This document shows, in pieces, positions 45,319 to 57,640 of a stretch of 64,000 nucleotides of DNA. The notes beneath the pieces were generated by a model. It saw only the letters and a program-made list of their open reading frames with translations. It did not search any database and was not told where the DNA came from. Made by a program: the position numbers and the translations under genes. How positions within the stretch are numbered: the stretch's first letter is position 1; each line of letters begins with the position of its first letter. Origin of the DNA: Bradysia coprophila (lineage: Eukaryota > Arthropoda > Insecta > Diptera > Sciaridae); the NCBI RefSeq assembly GCF_014529535.1, contig NC_050735.1, forward strand, positions 12,225,739 to 12,289,738, in the 5' to 3' direction.

Positions 45319-46944
45319 AATTACTCTGCTTTTAAGCTTCTATTACCAAATCTAAGGATATTTCTTCAGTGTCGTAGAAACAGATCAAACAGGTCAGGTC
45401 AAGTAAAGTCAGGTCTGATAAAATGAGGGATGGGTCAGGTCAGGTTTGTCTTTTTTACTTGACCTGATATTTCAGGTCAACCTTATTTTTGACAGCGGTT
45501 GACCGAGGTCGACCTATTCCGAGCCTTACGGCTAGCACTGAAAAATCTTGACCATCCAAAATAGCACTGATGGTGTTATTAGTGGTGAAAAACCTTGACC
45601 GTCCACATAAAATAGCAAGAAAAACCGAAACCTTCATCATGCGCAGTGCTCACACACTAGAATAGGTGTGTAGATGTCACAATCTTCATATATTCTGGAC
45701 GGATTTTTGATATCGTCACAACCTTCATATATTTTGGTTGATTAATGTCTTTTAACTGTTAAATCAACCAATCATTATCAAATTTTGATATTGTTCGAAT
45801 CTCACACTCTAAATAAGTATATATGAGCTTAAGTCGATTCTAAGTGAAATTTGATATAATTAAGGTAAAGTATCGGGGATTGGACATGTCAAAAACGGTT
45901 CGTTTTCCGACACTTCGTGTTGAACATCTTTACCTTTAGTATTTTAGTTTCTTTACATTATACGAGTCGATATTAGTGAAATTATTGATACTGAACAGTT
46001 TAATCAAGGAAAATTTGGTTTGTGCATGCAAAATACATCGAAATTTGATAGTCTTTGAATTTTGCATGGAAAGCCGATTTTTGATGAAAATAAGCGATTT
46101 AAGTGAGTTTCAGCCTATAAAACGGAATAGTAAATGTTTTTGAGCCCAGACTAAGTGATAACTAGCATTTTCTATACCAATTTGTGATTTTCATATTTGG
46201 TTTTGAGACCTCAACAGCTTGACGTGTCGAACCGCGATTTTTGCCATACTGTCGAACCGCGATCCAAGCCAGAATTAGATTAAAAAAAACCTTAATAATT
46301 AACTGAAATTAACATTAAAATTAACATAATTAGGCTAGTTTCGTAGAAACTTGATTGTCCCTATGATCAAACACAATTACCCGTACATATCTTCCAAGAA
46401 ACGTAAAAAAAATCGATTTCAATCTCAGATTTTCAAAATTCTGCCGAACCGCGATACTTTATCTTAACTTTCATATTTCTTGAATTTCACGAATTTCTAA
46501 AATTTTATAAATTCGTGAAATTTTGAGAAATTTGTGAAATTTTAGAAATTTCCCTACAATGATAGGTCCTGCAATGATGATAAAGATGGTGATGATGATG
46601 ATAGAAACGACACCAAACACACTCCGCCTTTTGAAGGGGGAATTACTGGTGATGTGAAATGTGTGAGAAATAAATGAAAAAGACGAAAGAGAGCCGATTA
46701 GGATTAGGATTTTGGGCTGGTCAGTTCAAAGAAACAATTTATACTAATATCTCCCTCTGCATCAAACTTACCTATCGTTGTTTTTATTAATGAGTAAAAT
46801 GGTTGACAATTTTGTATTCAAACTACTTCTTATTTCGATTTTAATTTTACATTTTATATAGTCCTACTACTAACTACTAACAAAGACAAACACTGTTATT
46901 TCGATCGTATATTGTTTGTACTTCTCTGAATCCACAGACGGCGC
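45319..46944. other. spacer with AGGTCA-rich repeat
   Basis: 45390-45480 carries several CAGGTCA/TGACCTG units in both orientations. 46470-46560 has short GAATTT / AAATTC inverted runs. No gene recognised. Confidence 0.45.
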
Positions 46945-49900
46945 CTAACAGCCATCTGTAGCCTTGTCGCTGATTTTACGGAACTGAATCAGTACCAATT
47001 CATAAGTAACTATTGTCCCAACAACGCTCAACACCAACTTCCTGGTCAAATAGAAAAATTTCATGCCAGATAGGGCAATGGTATCAGTAGTAACTTCCTC
47101 ACAGAATCTCTTCACCTGATGCATGGTCTTACGATCATTAACTTTGTCGTTAAAATTTACACATTATTTACCTCCAGACACCAAGAGCTCGATGGACAAG
47201 CTCGAAAAATACGTATCGGTATTTTAGATTGATCATTCACTGCGCTAGAATACAGTGACACCGCCAGCGTCCGGGTAATAAGGAATGTAAGCGAAAACCA
47301 AAAATACACTGCATGTGCGGTTGATGGCATCGGACTGTTCGTGTAATTCAAAATTGTATTTTCATATTTTTCTTGCCCTTAAATTACGCTGATGAAAAAG
47401 AACAAACTTTCGGAATCATTATACAAACTTTAAGCTCCTTAACAGCTGGACGCATACGAAGTAGAGATTATTGCCAAATGACACAATCGTAATCGGTCCA
47501 ATCGCTTTATCAATGGCTTGGCATAATCGACAGATGTTGCGGTAGTTGATTCGATTTTCAATCCAAAACTTTTCGGGCATATTCTAAAATAATTTACATT
47601 CAATTTGAGTCCTTACCGCTTAAGTTGATGATTACACTTGATGATACTATGGCAGATTTTCAGACTAAAAATTCACTTCTCGTGATGATTATCTTCGTCA
47701 TTTTTTTTTTTTTTTAATCATCAAAAGCGGTGTGTTCCCAAAGTATATAAACACTAAAGGTACTGCAAATCCACAAAAACTCATGGAACCCTAGTTTTGG
47801 GTGAATATAATAAGTTAAATTCAATTTGTTAGATTGCAACATGTGACAAAACTAAGCACACACCAACGCATAATAACAAATCTATTATTCGCCCAAAACG
47901 TATGTTCCAGTTCCATAAAGTTTGTGGTCCGCTGAGAGGGATTCTATTGAAAATCAGCTTACCGAAATCGGTCGCATTTTCCAGTGGACTTTTTTACCTA
48001 GAAAGGTATTATGCCCTAGAAGCCAAAACCACTTTCAAAACAATTCTTCGAAGCTTGTGTGGCTAGCGAGAAGTCATCAAAAACCGAAAACTTACTCTTT
48101 TCTTTCAAAAATTTCTCTATTTACACGAGCCGTACAGGGTCATGTGAGGTGTTATTAGAAAGGTGATCACATGTACTATTGAGCCGAATAGGGACTTATT
48201 GGGTTTAAAATTCCTCGACACTGAAATATATGCAGTTGAAGTTTTCAACCGAAGACTTACACTGTTCTTACTGAAATTTCTCGAGGTACACAAAACGTAC
48301 ATGGGGTATCATTTGAAAGGTAATTTAATGTGCTATTGGGCCAAATAGGGTCTTATGAAGTTTGGATGCATCTATGATGAAATATGTACACTTAAACATT
48401 TCAGATTCTATTTCATCGTAGATGCATCCAAACCACATAAGACCTTATGTGGCCCAAAATCACATTAAATTACCTGTCAAATGACACCCCACACGACCAT
48501 GTACGTTTTGTGTACCTTGAGAAATTTCAGAAAGAATAGTGTTAGTCTTCGGTTAAAAACTTTAACTGCACATATTTCAGTGTCGATGAATTTTAAACAC
48601 AATAAGTCCCTATTCGGCTCAATAGTCCCTTAACCCTTAACGACTCGTGTAACTGGAGAAATTTATGTAAGAAAAGTGCAAGTTTTCGGTTTTTGATCAC
48701 CTTTCACCAGCCACACAAACTTCGAAGAATTTTTTTGAAAGTGGTTCTAGCTTCTAGGGAATACCTTTCTAGGAAAATATAAAAGTCCACTGGAAAATGC
48801 GTCCGATTTCGGTAGGCTGTTTTTCAAAAGAATCACGTTACCTTCAGCGTTTATTAACTTTGGTGTGTCCAACGCACTTCAAGCATCAGTGGTACTCTAA
48901 ATAGGTTACTGAAACTGGACAGTGTATCAAACAAATTTTCATACAAAATAGTACTCTATTTGGCAGCTGTCATTAATAGCACTTTTGCTTGAAGTGCCTT
49001 GGTGTGTCTAACAAAATGGCGGTCTGTGTGACCTCCCCAAACCGTTGTATGTATTTAATGTACCTGTCCTTTATGTTTCAACAAATTTTTATTTATTTGC
49101 TTGAAACGTGACGTTAATCCCAAACTGATGACGATCACAAACAGATCCATATAACTCCACAGAAAGGTCGACATTATGTTCAACAATTTCCCAACAAATG
49201 CAAGTAATGGCGAAAATTCGAAGTAGTAGAACAATTGATTAAGCTCGATTAGAAAGTACATTTCAATAGGATCTGGTAAATTTTTGTGACAGGTGTGCAG
49301 GTGACTCACAATCGATATTATGTTCAGAAGATGTTCCGCTAAAATGTAAAATTAAATGCTCAGCATAATTTGTTACTCTCTTTCGTAAGGGATCGTCCAA
49401 TGACTGAGATTGTATCATACATACAAGATGATTGAAATGATTGAATACGGCCTAGATTTAAAAGTATAATTGGTTTGAATCTTCTACTTCATAAGTTTTG
49501 TCGTTTTAATTTTGCCGTAAAAGACATTTATGCAATTTTATAACAACTCTAGGACAAACCCTCAAAAAATAAATCCAAAAACAGTGCAAGCTGAATAGTG
49601 TGGGCGCACCAGTTTCTGATCATATACCAGTAGTGCGACACCTAATGCTTTTTTCGTGCAAAAATCCAGTCTTCGGACAAGTTAATTGTCACAAGTACCA
49701 GTAACCGGACACCTATTGTCCTTTCTTTCATATGCGCGATTTTTTATGAGTGAAAGAACAAGAGGTGTCCGACTACTAACTGTTACATCGCCGGAAACTG
49801 GTGCCGTCACCCTATAATAGAAATTGGACGATCCATTAAATTAGCACATAAATTTACACAAAGACAACGTCATGATGATGATGGAAGTCATTTTAATCTT

Positions 49901-50931
49901 GTACGCCAGTTCTGATTGTTCTCGAATGCTTTCATATGGAGGAAGTTGCTTTTCAAGTTTTCGCCAATATGCCATTAGCGCCGGCCATTTCATTGCCAGA
50001 ATGATGAAACATATCCGAGCATATGAACAGAATGTGTAGAAGATCACTGGAACTGTGAGGGACAATAATTAAGTATTTGAATGTACATAACAGATTCAGA
50101 GAGCCGATTGTCGGTGGATGGATTCTTTGAGTTCCTTCCGATTTATAAACAAATTTTGCTTTAACTGCTACTGAAACAAATCCATTGAACTGAACATAAA
50201 TATACGACCAACTAGATTTGTCACTCTCCACCAATTCTCACACTAGTTCTTATTCGCTATACCAAAACTGTGAGAATTAGGAAAGCTGGATGTACAAATC
50301 GGAGTTGCTCGGGTCAGACCCTTACCAATTTTATCAAAATCAATTTCATTCGAAAAGGACCACCAGATCACCATCCCATTGTATAGAACAGAGACGATCG
50401 TAAAGCTGCAACAGTATATTGTTCTAGCGCTCCGCCACGAGAAATTCAACTGTGAAACCGTTTTTGCTGTGACATTTTTCACTGGCATAATGGTAAAGCA
50501 TTGTGCCATAACAAGGACTAAAATGGTTCTGTGTCAAAGGCGAAATTTAATTTTTTTTTTGAAATTGTTCATATTACCAGGGGCGATTGCTTCGTGAAAA
50601 CTTCCATTGTGTGTAAAGTCTCCTTTGGATCCACTACGCAATTTCGCCTGTACGTTTGCTAATTTAAAATTTTGAATTCAGTGAAAAATGCCGGCAAAAC
50701 ACTTTTTAACATACCCAAAACAGTCAGTTTGGCCTTTCGGAGAAATTCCAGTTTTGTGACATTAAAATTCGAAAAGAACAACCTGGAAACCTCAATTTCT
50801 AATTAATTTTAATTAGGAAAACTTATTGGCCTTTCCTACCATTTAACGGTATTTTTGAAAAGGTTCCCCTTGACACCAGTCCTATTTTTACGTCTCCTAG
50901 CCCAAAGTGCGTTTTTGCCGATAAGTCTCAT
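46945..50931 (-). CDS. sugar-type gustatory receptor (GR2)
   Basis: Tandem member of the same receptor family as GR1 and GR3. Minus-strand exons: 50931-50840 (tentative), 50633-50578, 50517-50326, 50052-49858, 49338-49064, 47583-47429, 47334-47172 and 47115-46945; 432 aa. Landmarks: [61 protein letters not shown] with [22 protein letters not shown] and TYELVLIQF. Two introns present in GR1 and GR3 are cleanly absent, between their exons 4 and 5 and between exons 8 and 9. The first exon ([10 protein letters not shown]) rests only on splice phase. The 1.5-kb intron 47584-49063 holds a foldback element and a MITE. Confidence 0.83.
47936..48835. mobile_element. 900-bp foldback element in a GR2 intron
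   Basis: Same family as 16233-17182: starts GAGGGATTCTATTGAAAATC and ends with the reverse complement of the CAGCCTACCGAAATCGGACG end. The two arms are less alike than in the 16-kb copy, so it is older. Confidence 0.8.
48870..49001. mobile_element. 132-bp MITE (CAACGCACTTCAAGC ends)
   Basis: Left end CAACGCACTTCAAGC, right end GCTTGAAGTGCCTTG, flanked by GTGTGTC on both sides (7-bp target duplication). A related element is at 52937-53093. Confidence 0.75.
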
Positions 50932-51794
50932 CGTCTGCAAAGGTGAAATTTCCAACACACAAACTTAAAAAGTAGAAATTAAAGTTGTGTCGTGGTCGTG
51001 AACACTATAATTGGTTTGTTGTTTTTCTCAAATATATGCCGAGGATAGATTTTACGTGGGATAAGAACAATATAGACAGCAAAACAACTGCGTCACGAAC
51101 GATTTTTTTAAATAATGCGAATACAATTCAGCTGGAAAATTAAAAGCGAATTAGCAGGATGTTTATTGCGAAGTGCATTGCATGTATATGCCAACTATAA
51201 CGTCCGTAAAGTTCACATAGATCTGTTTCGTGAAAGGTATGGTTTCGTGTTTAATGTTGTCTCTGATTGTTGAATGAAAGTGAAAGTTACCCTCCTGCAC
51301 CTCCTTCAAAAAGAATTCTGGTGAAAAGATATCATCGAAAATACAATTTAGAAACACACAAATGTAGGCTACAAAATATAACGCTTTCAGCGAAGCTTCG
51401 ATTGCTATAATTAAGAGGCATGCTCCTACATTTGTGCGTTTCGTATTTTGTTTTCGCTAATATCTTTTTACAAAAATTCTTTTTCAAAAAGTATGACCTT
51501 TATTTCCAGCAGGAATTCTCAGAGGAATTCTCACAGACTGACACAAAACCAAAGGTAAATATATGGACGGGCCCATATATTTACTTACCTTAACAAAACC
51601 CACCCAAGCTATAACATTTCTGCTGAAAAGGACGGTCGTACTTTGAAAATGGATTTTTGTAAAATAAAATACGAAATGCACAAATAAAATGAAAGCAAAA
51701 TAAAATGATCGAGTCTGGACCAGAACCGATCATTTTATTTTGCTTTCATTTTAAATGCTGAAAAGCATACATTGGGGCGTTGTTCAAATAGTAT
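50932..51794. other. spacer with repeats
   Basis: 51280-51480 is a copy of the AAGAATTCTGGTGAAAAGATATC repeat. 51683-51752 is a hairpin with CAAAATAAAATGATCG arms. No gene seen. Confidence 0.5.
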
Positions 51795-52166
51795 TCACGC
51801 CGTAAGTGCGGTCGAAATTTAAAATGGAAAATGCGTAGGCACGGCAGAGTAAAAGTAACACAGGCAGGAGCGCTTGTTTGACTAGGGACCTGAATAATCT
51901 AGTAGCCCTATGTTTTTTGCGAATTAAATTTTTCAACTTATGTCAGTGTTCATTTGAGTTCATTTTCATACAGTGTATTAGGTCCCTCATTTGACGTTTC
52001 AATAATGAACCGCTACTGCCAGGTTTACTTTTACTCTGCCGTGGCGGAGGTCTTTTTGACGTAGCGTCATTTTCATACAGGGAAGCGTTGAAATGCATTC
52101 CTTGGTTCACTTTTTCATCGAATCGTTCACTTAAAATTCAAATTTTAGGCACACTTACGGCGTGAA
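51795..52166. mobile_element. nested TIR elements
   Basis: The outer element (TTCACGCCGTAAGTGCGG to TTACGGCGTGAA) matches 35815-35945. Inside, from about 51839 to 52045, is a second element with ends GCACGGCAGAGTAAAAGTAA and TTACTTTTACTCTGCCGTG. Copies of the inner family lie at 61355-61549 and about 61732. Confidence 0.75.
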
Positions 52167-52936
52167 TTTTAGATTAATTATTATTGATGATATCACTTCT
52201 CCAGAATCAATTTTCAAAAATCGGAATAACGAGCGGCGACTGCACTAGATGTCAATAAAAATAGATTTGGTTGTAGCAGTTCTGAGAAAAGGCAGCATTT
52301 CACTAAAATTTATCCCAGGATTCTATTCAATGTTCCCTATCTGTAAATTAGATTGAACGCCCTCTCGGGTGAGACTACTTTGAGAAAATCAATCAGTGTG
52401 ACAGAATATATTGATTGAAAAGAACTACAAGGTGAATTATTAACCTGAATTCTGTTCGGCTAATAAACGTTGGCTTCCTCTTTCTAATGGCTCCACCAAA
52501 GCACTTTGCAGCAACTATTCGAACCATATTTGAAAAACATTTTTTTTTGGTATTTTGGGTGTTTATTTAAAATTCATACGGAAACTCCTTGTATCAATCA
52601 AACAAATCATCCGGATCATCACCTGACGGAAGAAAGACTCACTGACAACGGAATTGTGGGTGAAATCGTATCGTCGCATAGAATCAATTTTTTCGTCGCT
52701 CAGTCCTATAATTTCTGTCATTGACGTGACCTGCTTCTAGCATGAATTTAGAAAATATTCGGAGGCTGATGAAATCACAGTAGGCACTGCGTTTCTGTTG
52801 TACAGATAGATGACTTGCTTTCGTTGTATGTGTTGAAGCATACAATACAAACAATCCTAAGCGGTAGCTCGTATCACTATAGTCTCCAAATTTGACACTT
52901 GTCAATTCAGTGTTCATGCTAGTAGCAGTGCTGTGT

Positions 52937-53093
52937 CAACGCACTTCAAGCGAAAGTGATCATAGTCGACAGCGTTGCCAAAGAGAGTACCATTCTGTTT
53001 GAAACTGCTCTTTTACAGTGTTTTGGAGTTGTATGACACACTGTCAAGTTTCTGTACCCAATTTAGAGTACCACTCATGCTTGAAGTGCGTTG
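52937..53093. mobile_element. 157-bp MITE (CAACGCACTTCAAGC ends)
   Basis: Ends CAACGCACTTCAAGC and GCTTGAAGTGCGTTG are near-perfect inverted repeats. Same family as 48870-49001. No target duplication is evident. Confidence 0.7.
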
Positions 53094-53358
53094 CATTGAG
53101 TGATAATTTTCTGGTCATGCAAACCTTAGACAAATTACCAGTCTAAAACAGAAACTTGGCTTAGAAACGAACCCTCAATCACTGAACACTGCGAACAAAT
53201 GTCTACATGTTCAGTGAGAGTAAACTCTTTTAAGAGCTTAAAAGATTAAGACTCTTGTTATGCCTGTGCAAAAGAAAAATGACAAATAATTGTATACAGT
53301 TAGCCTCTTTCGAGGAAAACGTTTACTTGTGCTGAGCTATTAACTAATCAATCATCAA

Positions 53359-54240
53359 TCAACCGAGAATCGCTTCCGAGGAGTGCATCTTCTTACGGTG
53401 TTTAGTCACACTCGACTTGCGAGCAAAATTTACACTACATTCATCGCATGGGAATAAATTCTCACCGTTGTGCGTCAGTTCGTGCTGTCTAACGTGACCA
53501 AGTTGCGTGAAGCGCAATCCACAAATATCACAGCTGTACGGCTTCTCTCCACTGTGAAATCTTCTGTGCTTGACCAGACTTTCGTTGCGCACGTACGTCT
53601 TCCCGCACAATTCACACTCGTACCGACGTTCACCGGTGTGGCTCCGATGGTGGACTGTAAGTCCGTATTTAGTGGCAAATTTGGCGCCACATTCACCACA
53701 ATCGTATGGCTTTTCCCCGTTGTGCATCCGAATGTGGGATTTGACGTGGGCGCTCTGCTTGAATCGCATGCCACATATGTCGCACGGATAGGGTTTCTCT
53801 CCGCTGTGAAATCGTTTGTGCCGAATGAGATTCTGCTTCCGATCGAACGTGTTTCCGCATTCTTCGCAAACAAATGGTCGCTCGCCGGTATGTTTGCGAC
53901 GGTGAACTTGAAGATTATTTCGATTTGAATATCGTGCATCGCACAGATCACAGCCGAACATCTTGGTATTGTCGGTGTCTATTGGCTCGTCGGTGGCTAT
54001 TTGTTCGTCGGTATTGTTACACTGTACCAGCGTGCTGTTCAATGAAGGGCTACATTCGTAGTCGCCCAGCTCAATTTCTGACTTGATGTTTATTACCGTT
54101 TCTGAAGGCAGGTCTTCAAATGCGGATGGAGGTGTGGACGGTTCGGCTTTGACTATAGTAGTGCCGTCTTCACATTTTATGTGGAAGTAGGCGGTAGGTT
54201 CGATTTCGACTGGCTCACTTTTTATCAGCACTTCTTCCAT
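53359..54240 (-). CDS. seven-finger C2H2 zinc-finger protein
   Basis: Single-exon frame of 293 aa from ATG 54240 (MEEVLIKSEP). The N-terminal 94 residues are acidic and contain three psi-K-x-E motifs (IKSE, VKAE, IKSE), possible SUMO sites. Seven C2H2 fingers follow at about 95-287, the first FGCDLCDARYSNRNNLQVH. Their linkers are mostly canonical TGERP or SGEKP, typical of sequence-specific DNA binding. The N-terminus resembles that of the 32.9-kb protein (SEP...EP..YF..K.EDG), so the three finger genes share an ancestor. In the other two, ATC stands where this gene has its start ATG. The frame is open further upstream but without an ATG. Confidence 0.9.
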   Translation of the reverse strand: MEEVLIKSEPVEIEPTAYFHIKCEDGTTIVKAEPSTPPSAFEDLPSETVINIKSEIELGDYECSPSLNSTLVQCNNTDEQIATDEPIDTDNTKMFGCDLCDARYSNRNNLQVHRRKHTGERPFVCEECGNTFDRKQNLIRHKRFHSGEKPYPCDICGMRFKQSAHVKSHIRMHNGEKPYDCGECGAKFATKYGLTVHHRSHTGERRYECELCGKTYVRNESLVKHRRFHSGEKPYSCDICGLRFTQLGHVRQHELTHNGENLFPCDECSVNFARKSSVTKHRKKMHSSEAILG

Positions 54241-54642
54241 GGAATACACCGGACCTTTCAAATGGAATGGATTTTTTGTTGTTAATTTTGTCACAGCAAG
54301 TTTAAATAATGGACGAGCAGAAGAAAAGTTCTTCTAATTCATTTCAAAACTGTAAAAGACTAAAACTTTGAGGAGCACAAACTCAACATCATTCCGAACT
54401 TAGCTTTTTTCTTCATATATTGAAAATTACCTTTCAAGGGTGGATTCATTTCGTCTCAATTTAAAATTTATTAATTTTATTGACTGCAACACACAATAAT
54501 ATAAAACGTAAACATGTCAAACGTAATCTGCTCTGACATTTCTCCAAGTTCAGTGATGACAGCTAAAATTGTGTTGAAGACTGGAGGTGCAGGTTAAAGC
54601 ATAAACGTTATTCAATGGACAGATGACAGGGTGGCTCTAATA

Positions 54643-54795
54643 CAAATGAAAGTACAAACAAGGTATGGTCTGTCCAGTCCATACAAAGCGGAGGAAGTAT
54701 CGATTTCATATAAAAAGTCACCTTTCAATTATTTTCGTTGAGAGGTGAGTTTGTTTATATGAAATCGCTATTTCCTCCGTTCCGTACAAATTTTG
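54643..54795. mobile_element. MITE of the AGGTATGGTC family, right end degraded
   Basis: CAAATGAAAGTACAAACAAGG then TATGGTC begins it, followed by the CGATTTCATATAAA / TTTATATGAAATCG inner hairpin. The right terminal repeat is not recognisable. Confidence 0.65.
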
Positions 54796-55301
54796 ACATT
54801 AGAGCATTCACCTAATAGGTTGGCCTGTAGAGGCGCCACATTTTTTTATAGTACTTCAATCTCACAGGACTATTTTAATTAATTCATTCCAATGAAATGT
54901 CACAGCAGTGAAGTTTGTTCATGAAGAAAAGTACTAAATTGTAATAGATTTTACCCTTAGTTTCTAAACTCCATTCTCCAACACATATATAGTATACTTT
55001 CATTGGCTAGTCACTATGGATTATTCACTATGTACGGCACCCTGGCATTTTAAACAATGATTGCGCCACCACATTGGTAAGTAAATTTTAATTTTGAACG
55101 ATTAAGGCACACAAATGAATGTAAACTTTGGTTTAATCTCAAAAAACGCTTGTTACTCGATTGAGAGTAGTATTTAAATTTCTTAAAGCACAGAACGTTG
55201 TGTTAATGATTTGAGGTATCGTTATAACTCTCCTGAGCGCCAATAGATCATCTCAAGGCCGTTCCACGTTAAGAACTGCCATCCCAAGGCAGATCTCTAG
55301 C

Positions 55302-55625
55302 AATATCACACCGATTGTTTACAAAATTTGGAGGCCACGGCTGAGGAATTTCGTGCCGCGTCATTCACAATAATTGACAAAATGTCACTTTGTGGGTTAT
55401 TGTGAATGACACGGCGTGAAATTCCTCAACACCAAAATCACTCAGTGTGCCTTGCGAATTTCATTATGTATTCGTTATATGCACTTATTTATTATATATG
55501 TGTTTGTAATAAATAAATTCATATAATCATCACGTAAGTGCATATAAAGAATACATAATGAAATTTGCAAGGAACACGGAGTGATTTTAGGCCTCCAAAT
55601 TTTGTAAACAATCGATGTGATATTT
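55302..55625. repeat. compound foldback element
   Basis: The outer arms AATATCACACCGATTGTTT and ACAATCGATGTGATATT pair and continue with ACAAAATTTGGAGGCC. Inside are two further hairpins: CATTCACAATAA / TTATTGTGAATG and AATTTCATTATGTATTC / GAATACATAATGAAATT. Confidence 0.8.
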
Positions 55626-56030
55626 ATTGTTTGTGATATAGGGAGCCTTGGCCATCCACGTTAAAAAAAATATCATTTAAACGAGATATTTTGAACCGCT
55701 GCACTGCCGATTGTTCGTCATTTTTTTACACAGGATTTCGATTAAATATAAAACACAACGAAACAAATCTGAGGTTACGTTTGAAAGTACGATAACTTGA
55801 AGATGAACTATTATCTTAAATTTAAGAATTCGTAACTTGACAGGTGTCACCTTAAAAATTATAAATCGTATGGACCACTCTTAAGGTGACAACTGTCAAC
55901 TTACAAATCCTTAAATTTAAGAGAATTGGCGCCCTGATTGAGTTTTATTTTATATTTAAATATTACCCATTTCATCACAAATATAATTTCAAATCGAAGT
56001 TGGCAAAATCTATGAAAAAAAAACATTAAT

Positions 56031-56545
56031 GTTAAGAGGCATCGTGCCTTAACGAGAAACGCTTACATTTGGGCGTTTTTTAAATACTGGATTTTGGTTT
56101 CCACCAGAATCCATTTTCAAAAATATATGACCGTAATAACGACCACGAATGTCTTAGCTTTCAACAGAAAATAGATTTGGTTGTAGCAGTTTGACCCAAG
56201 GAAAGTGTAAAACAGGTATGGTCTATTGTCCGCCCGGAGGACATAAAAATTTGATTTTCGTACTTAAACGCACTCATTTTCATATTATTTTGACATAAAA
56301 TGTGAGTGCGTTTAAGATGAATTCGCCGATCGACCATACCTGTTCTAGACTTTCATTGGTTTGACCAGCTCTGAGATCACTGAACAGTTTATGAAAATTT
56401 CGTTAAAGTGCTGACTTTTCTCAGAGCTGGTCGAACGAGAACAACCAAAACTAATTGTTATTTAAAGCTAACACATTCATGGTCGCTATTACGGTCGTAT
56501 ATTTTTAGAAAAGAATTCTGATGAAAAGAAATTAACAAAAATTGT
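56031..56545. repeat. TTAAGAGGCATCG repeat carrying an inserted MITE
   Basis: Same family as 25698-26095, with GAGCTGGTC / GACCAGCTC inverted parts. It is interrupted by the MITE at 56197-56358. Confidence 0.7.
56197..56358. mobile_element. 162-bp hAT-like MITE
   Basis: Ends CAAGGAAAGT and ACTTTCATTG, inner AACAGGTATGGTC facing GACCATACCTGTT. Exact 8-bp target duplications GTTTGACC lie at 56189-56196 and 56359-56366. The uninterrupted target (GCAGTTTGACCAGCTC) is present in the 25.7-kb copy of the host repeat. Confidence 0.9.
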
Positions 56546-57640
56546 TACTCAAAGCCAACACTTCTTGACACTAAATGATGGATCCACTTTTTCCAGAAAG
56601 GACGCTTTTTCACTTTCGCACTTCGTTCGGGCTACAACTCGCGAAATTCCCTCAAATCTACCGTTCACCACAGACACGTAAATAGTTTTTCTAGTTCCTA
56701 CGTCTGTTGTACTTCAAATTATGCGAGCAACCTTTCATTTATCAATCACCCTGATTCAACCAATAAAAATTAAGTATGGTTGCCATTCAACAAAAAGTAC
56801 TCGACGGTGGTTTGATGCTTCTATAAATACGAAGTTAATTAAGATTAACTTAATTTAGCTTTTGTGGTGGCTTTTACCGCAGACCAATGACATAAAAGTG
56901 TATTAAATCATTGCCGCAGACCGCCACGAGTCTGCAAGGATAGTGATTAGTGATGAATTGGAATTTCATTCCGGTCATGATTCGCTATACTTGTTCGTGT
57001 GCAAATTGATATGGTGTTTCTAGAGCACTGTATTAAGTACCCCCCTGTCGCCATGGCCTGATGAGAAATGGTATTTTTGAACTGCAAAACGACGAAAGAC
57101 CTATTTAATTTTTTCTCAGATCGAAACAGTGGTCAAACGTCCTACTATAGCGTAATTACACTTTATTGGTACTTCAAAGTTCCAAAGTTCTGTAATGCAA
57201 AAAGTCAGCATTGATTTCGTGAAATTTTACATACACTCTCTATGTCTGGAATTAGATGTTTTAATTATAAGGCAAAATTTCTTTATATCTGTTTAGATCT
57301 GAGCGAATTCCCGCAGCTTCCACTGTCTTGTTCTGACGTTGGCTGTGTGCTATAGGAACGTTCTCAAGTGTTGTGTGAGTTTCCTGTTAAAAATAAAATC
57401 CAACAAAGGACCAATCTCAATTCCTTTTCGAAATAATGTTAACTTTTATTTATCTTTAACATTTTACGTGTTACGGCATGTTTCATTTTCATTTACATTG
57501 CCTAATCACGTAAAGCATTGTACAGCATTGCCTTCGGATCGGGCTGTAACACCCCACTTATCAAATACACAACTTGGAACCTCGGAAGTAATATACTAAT
57601 ACATTGCACTACACGTAATGTATATTACGCCTTCATTATC

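Larger units (their letters stand above)
54796..57640. other. repeat-filled spacer between zinc-finger gene and GR3
   Basis: Besides the elements listed separately, 55780-55930 contains a CTTAAATTTAAGA hairpin with an inner AGGTGTCACCTTAA / TTAAGGTGACA pair. The frame at 57339-57599 has no recognisable domain. No other gene seen. Confidence 0.5.

Noticed and set aside
45455-45640. 61-aa frame next to the retrotransposon relic
   Set aside because: It overlaps the AGGTCA-rich repeat and does not extend the LINE similarity.
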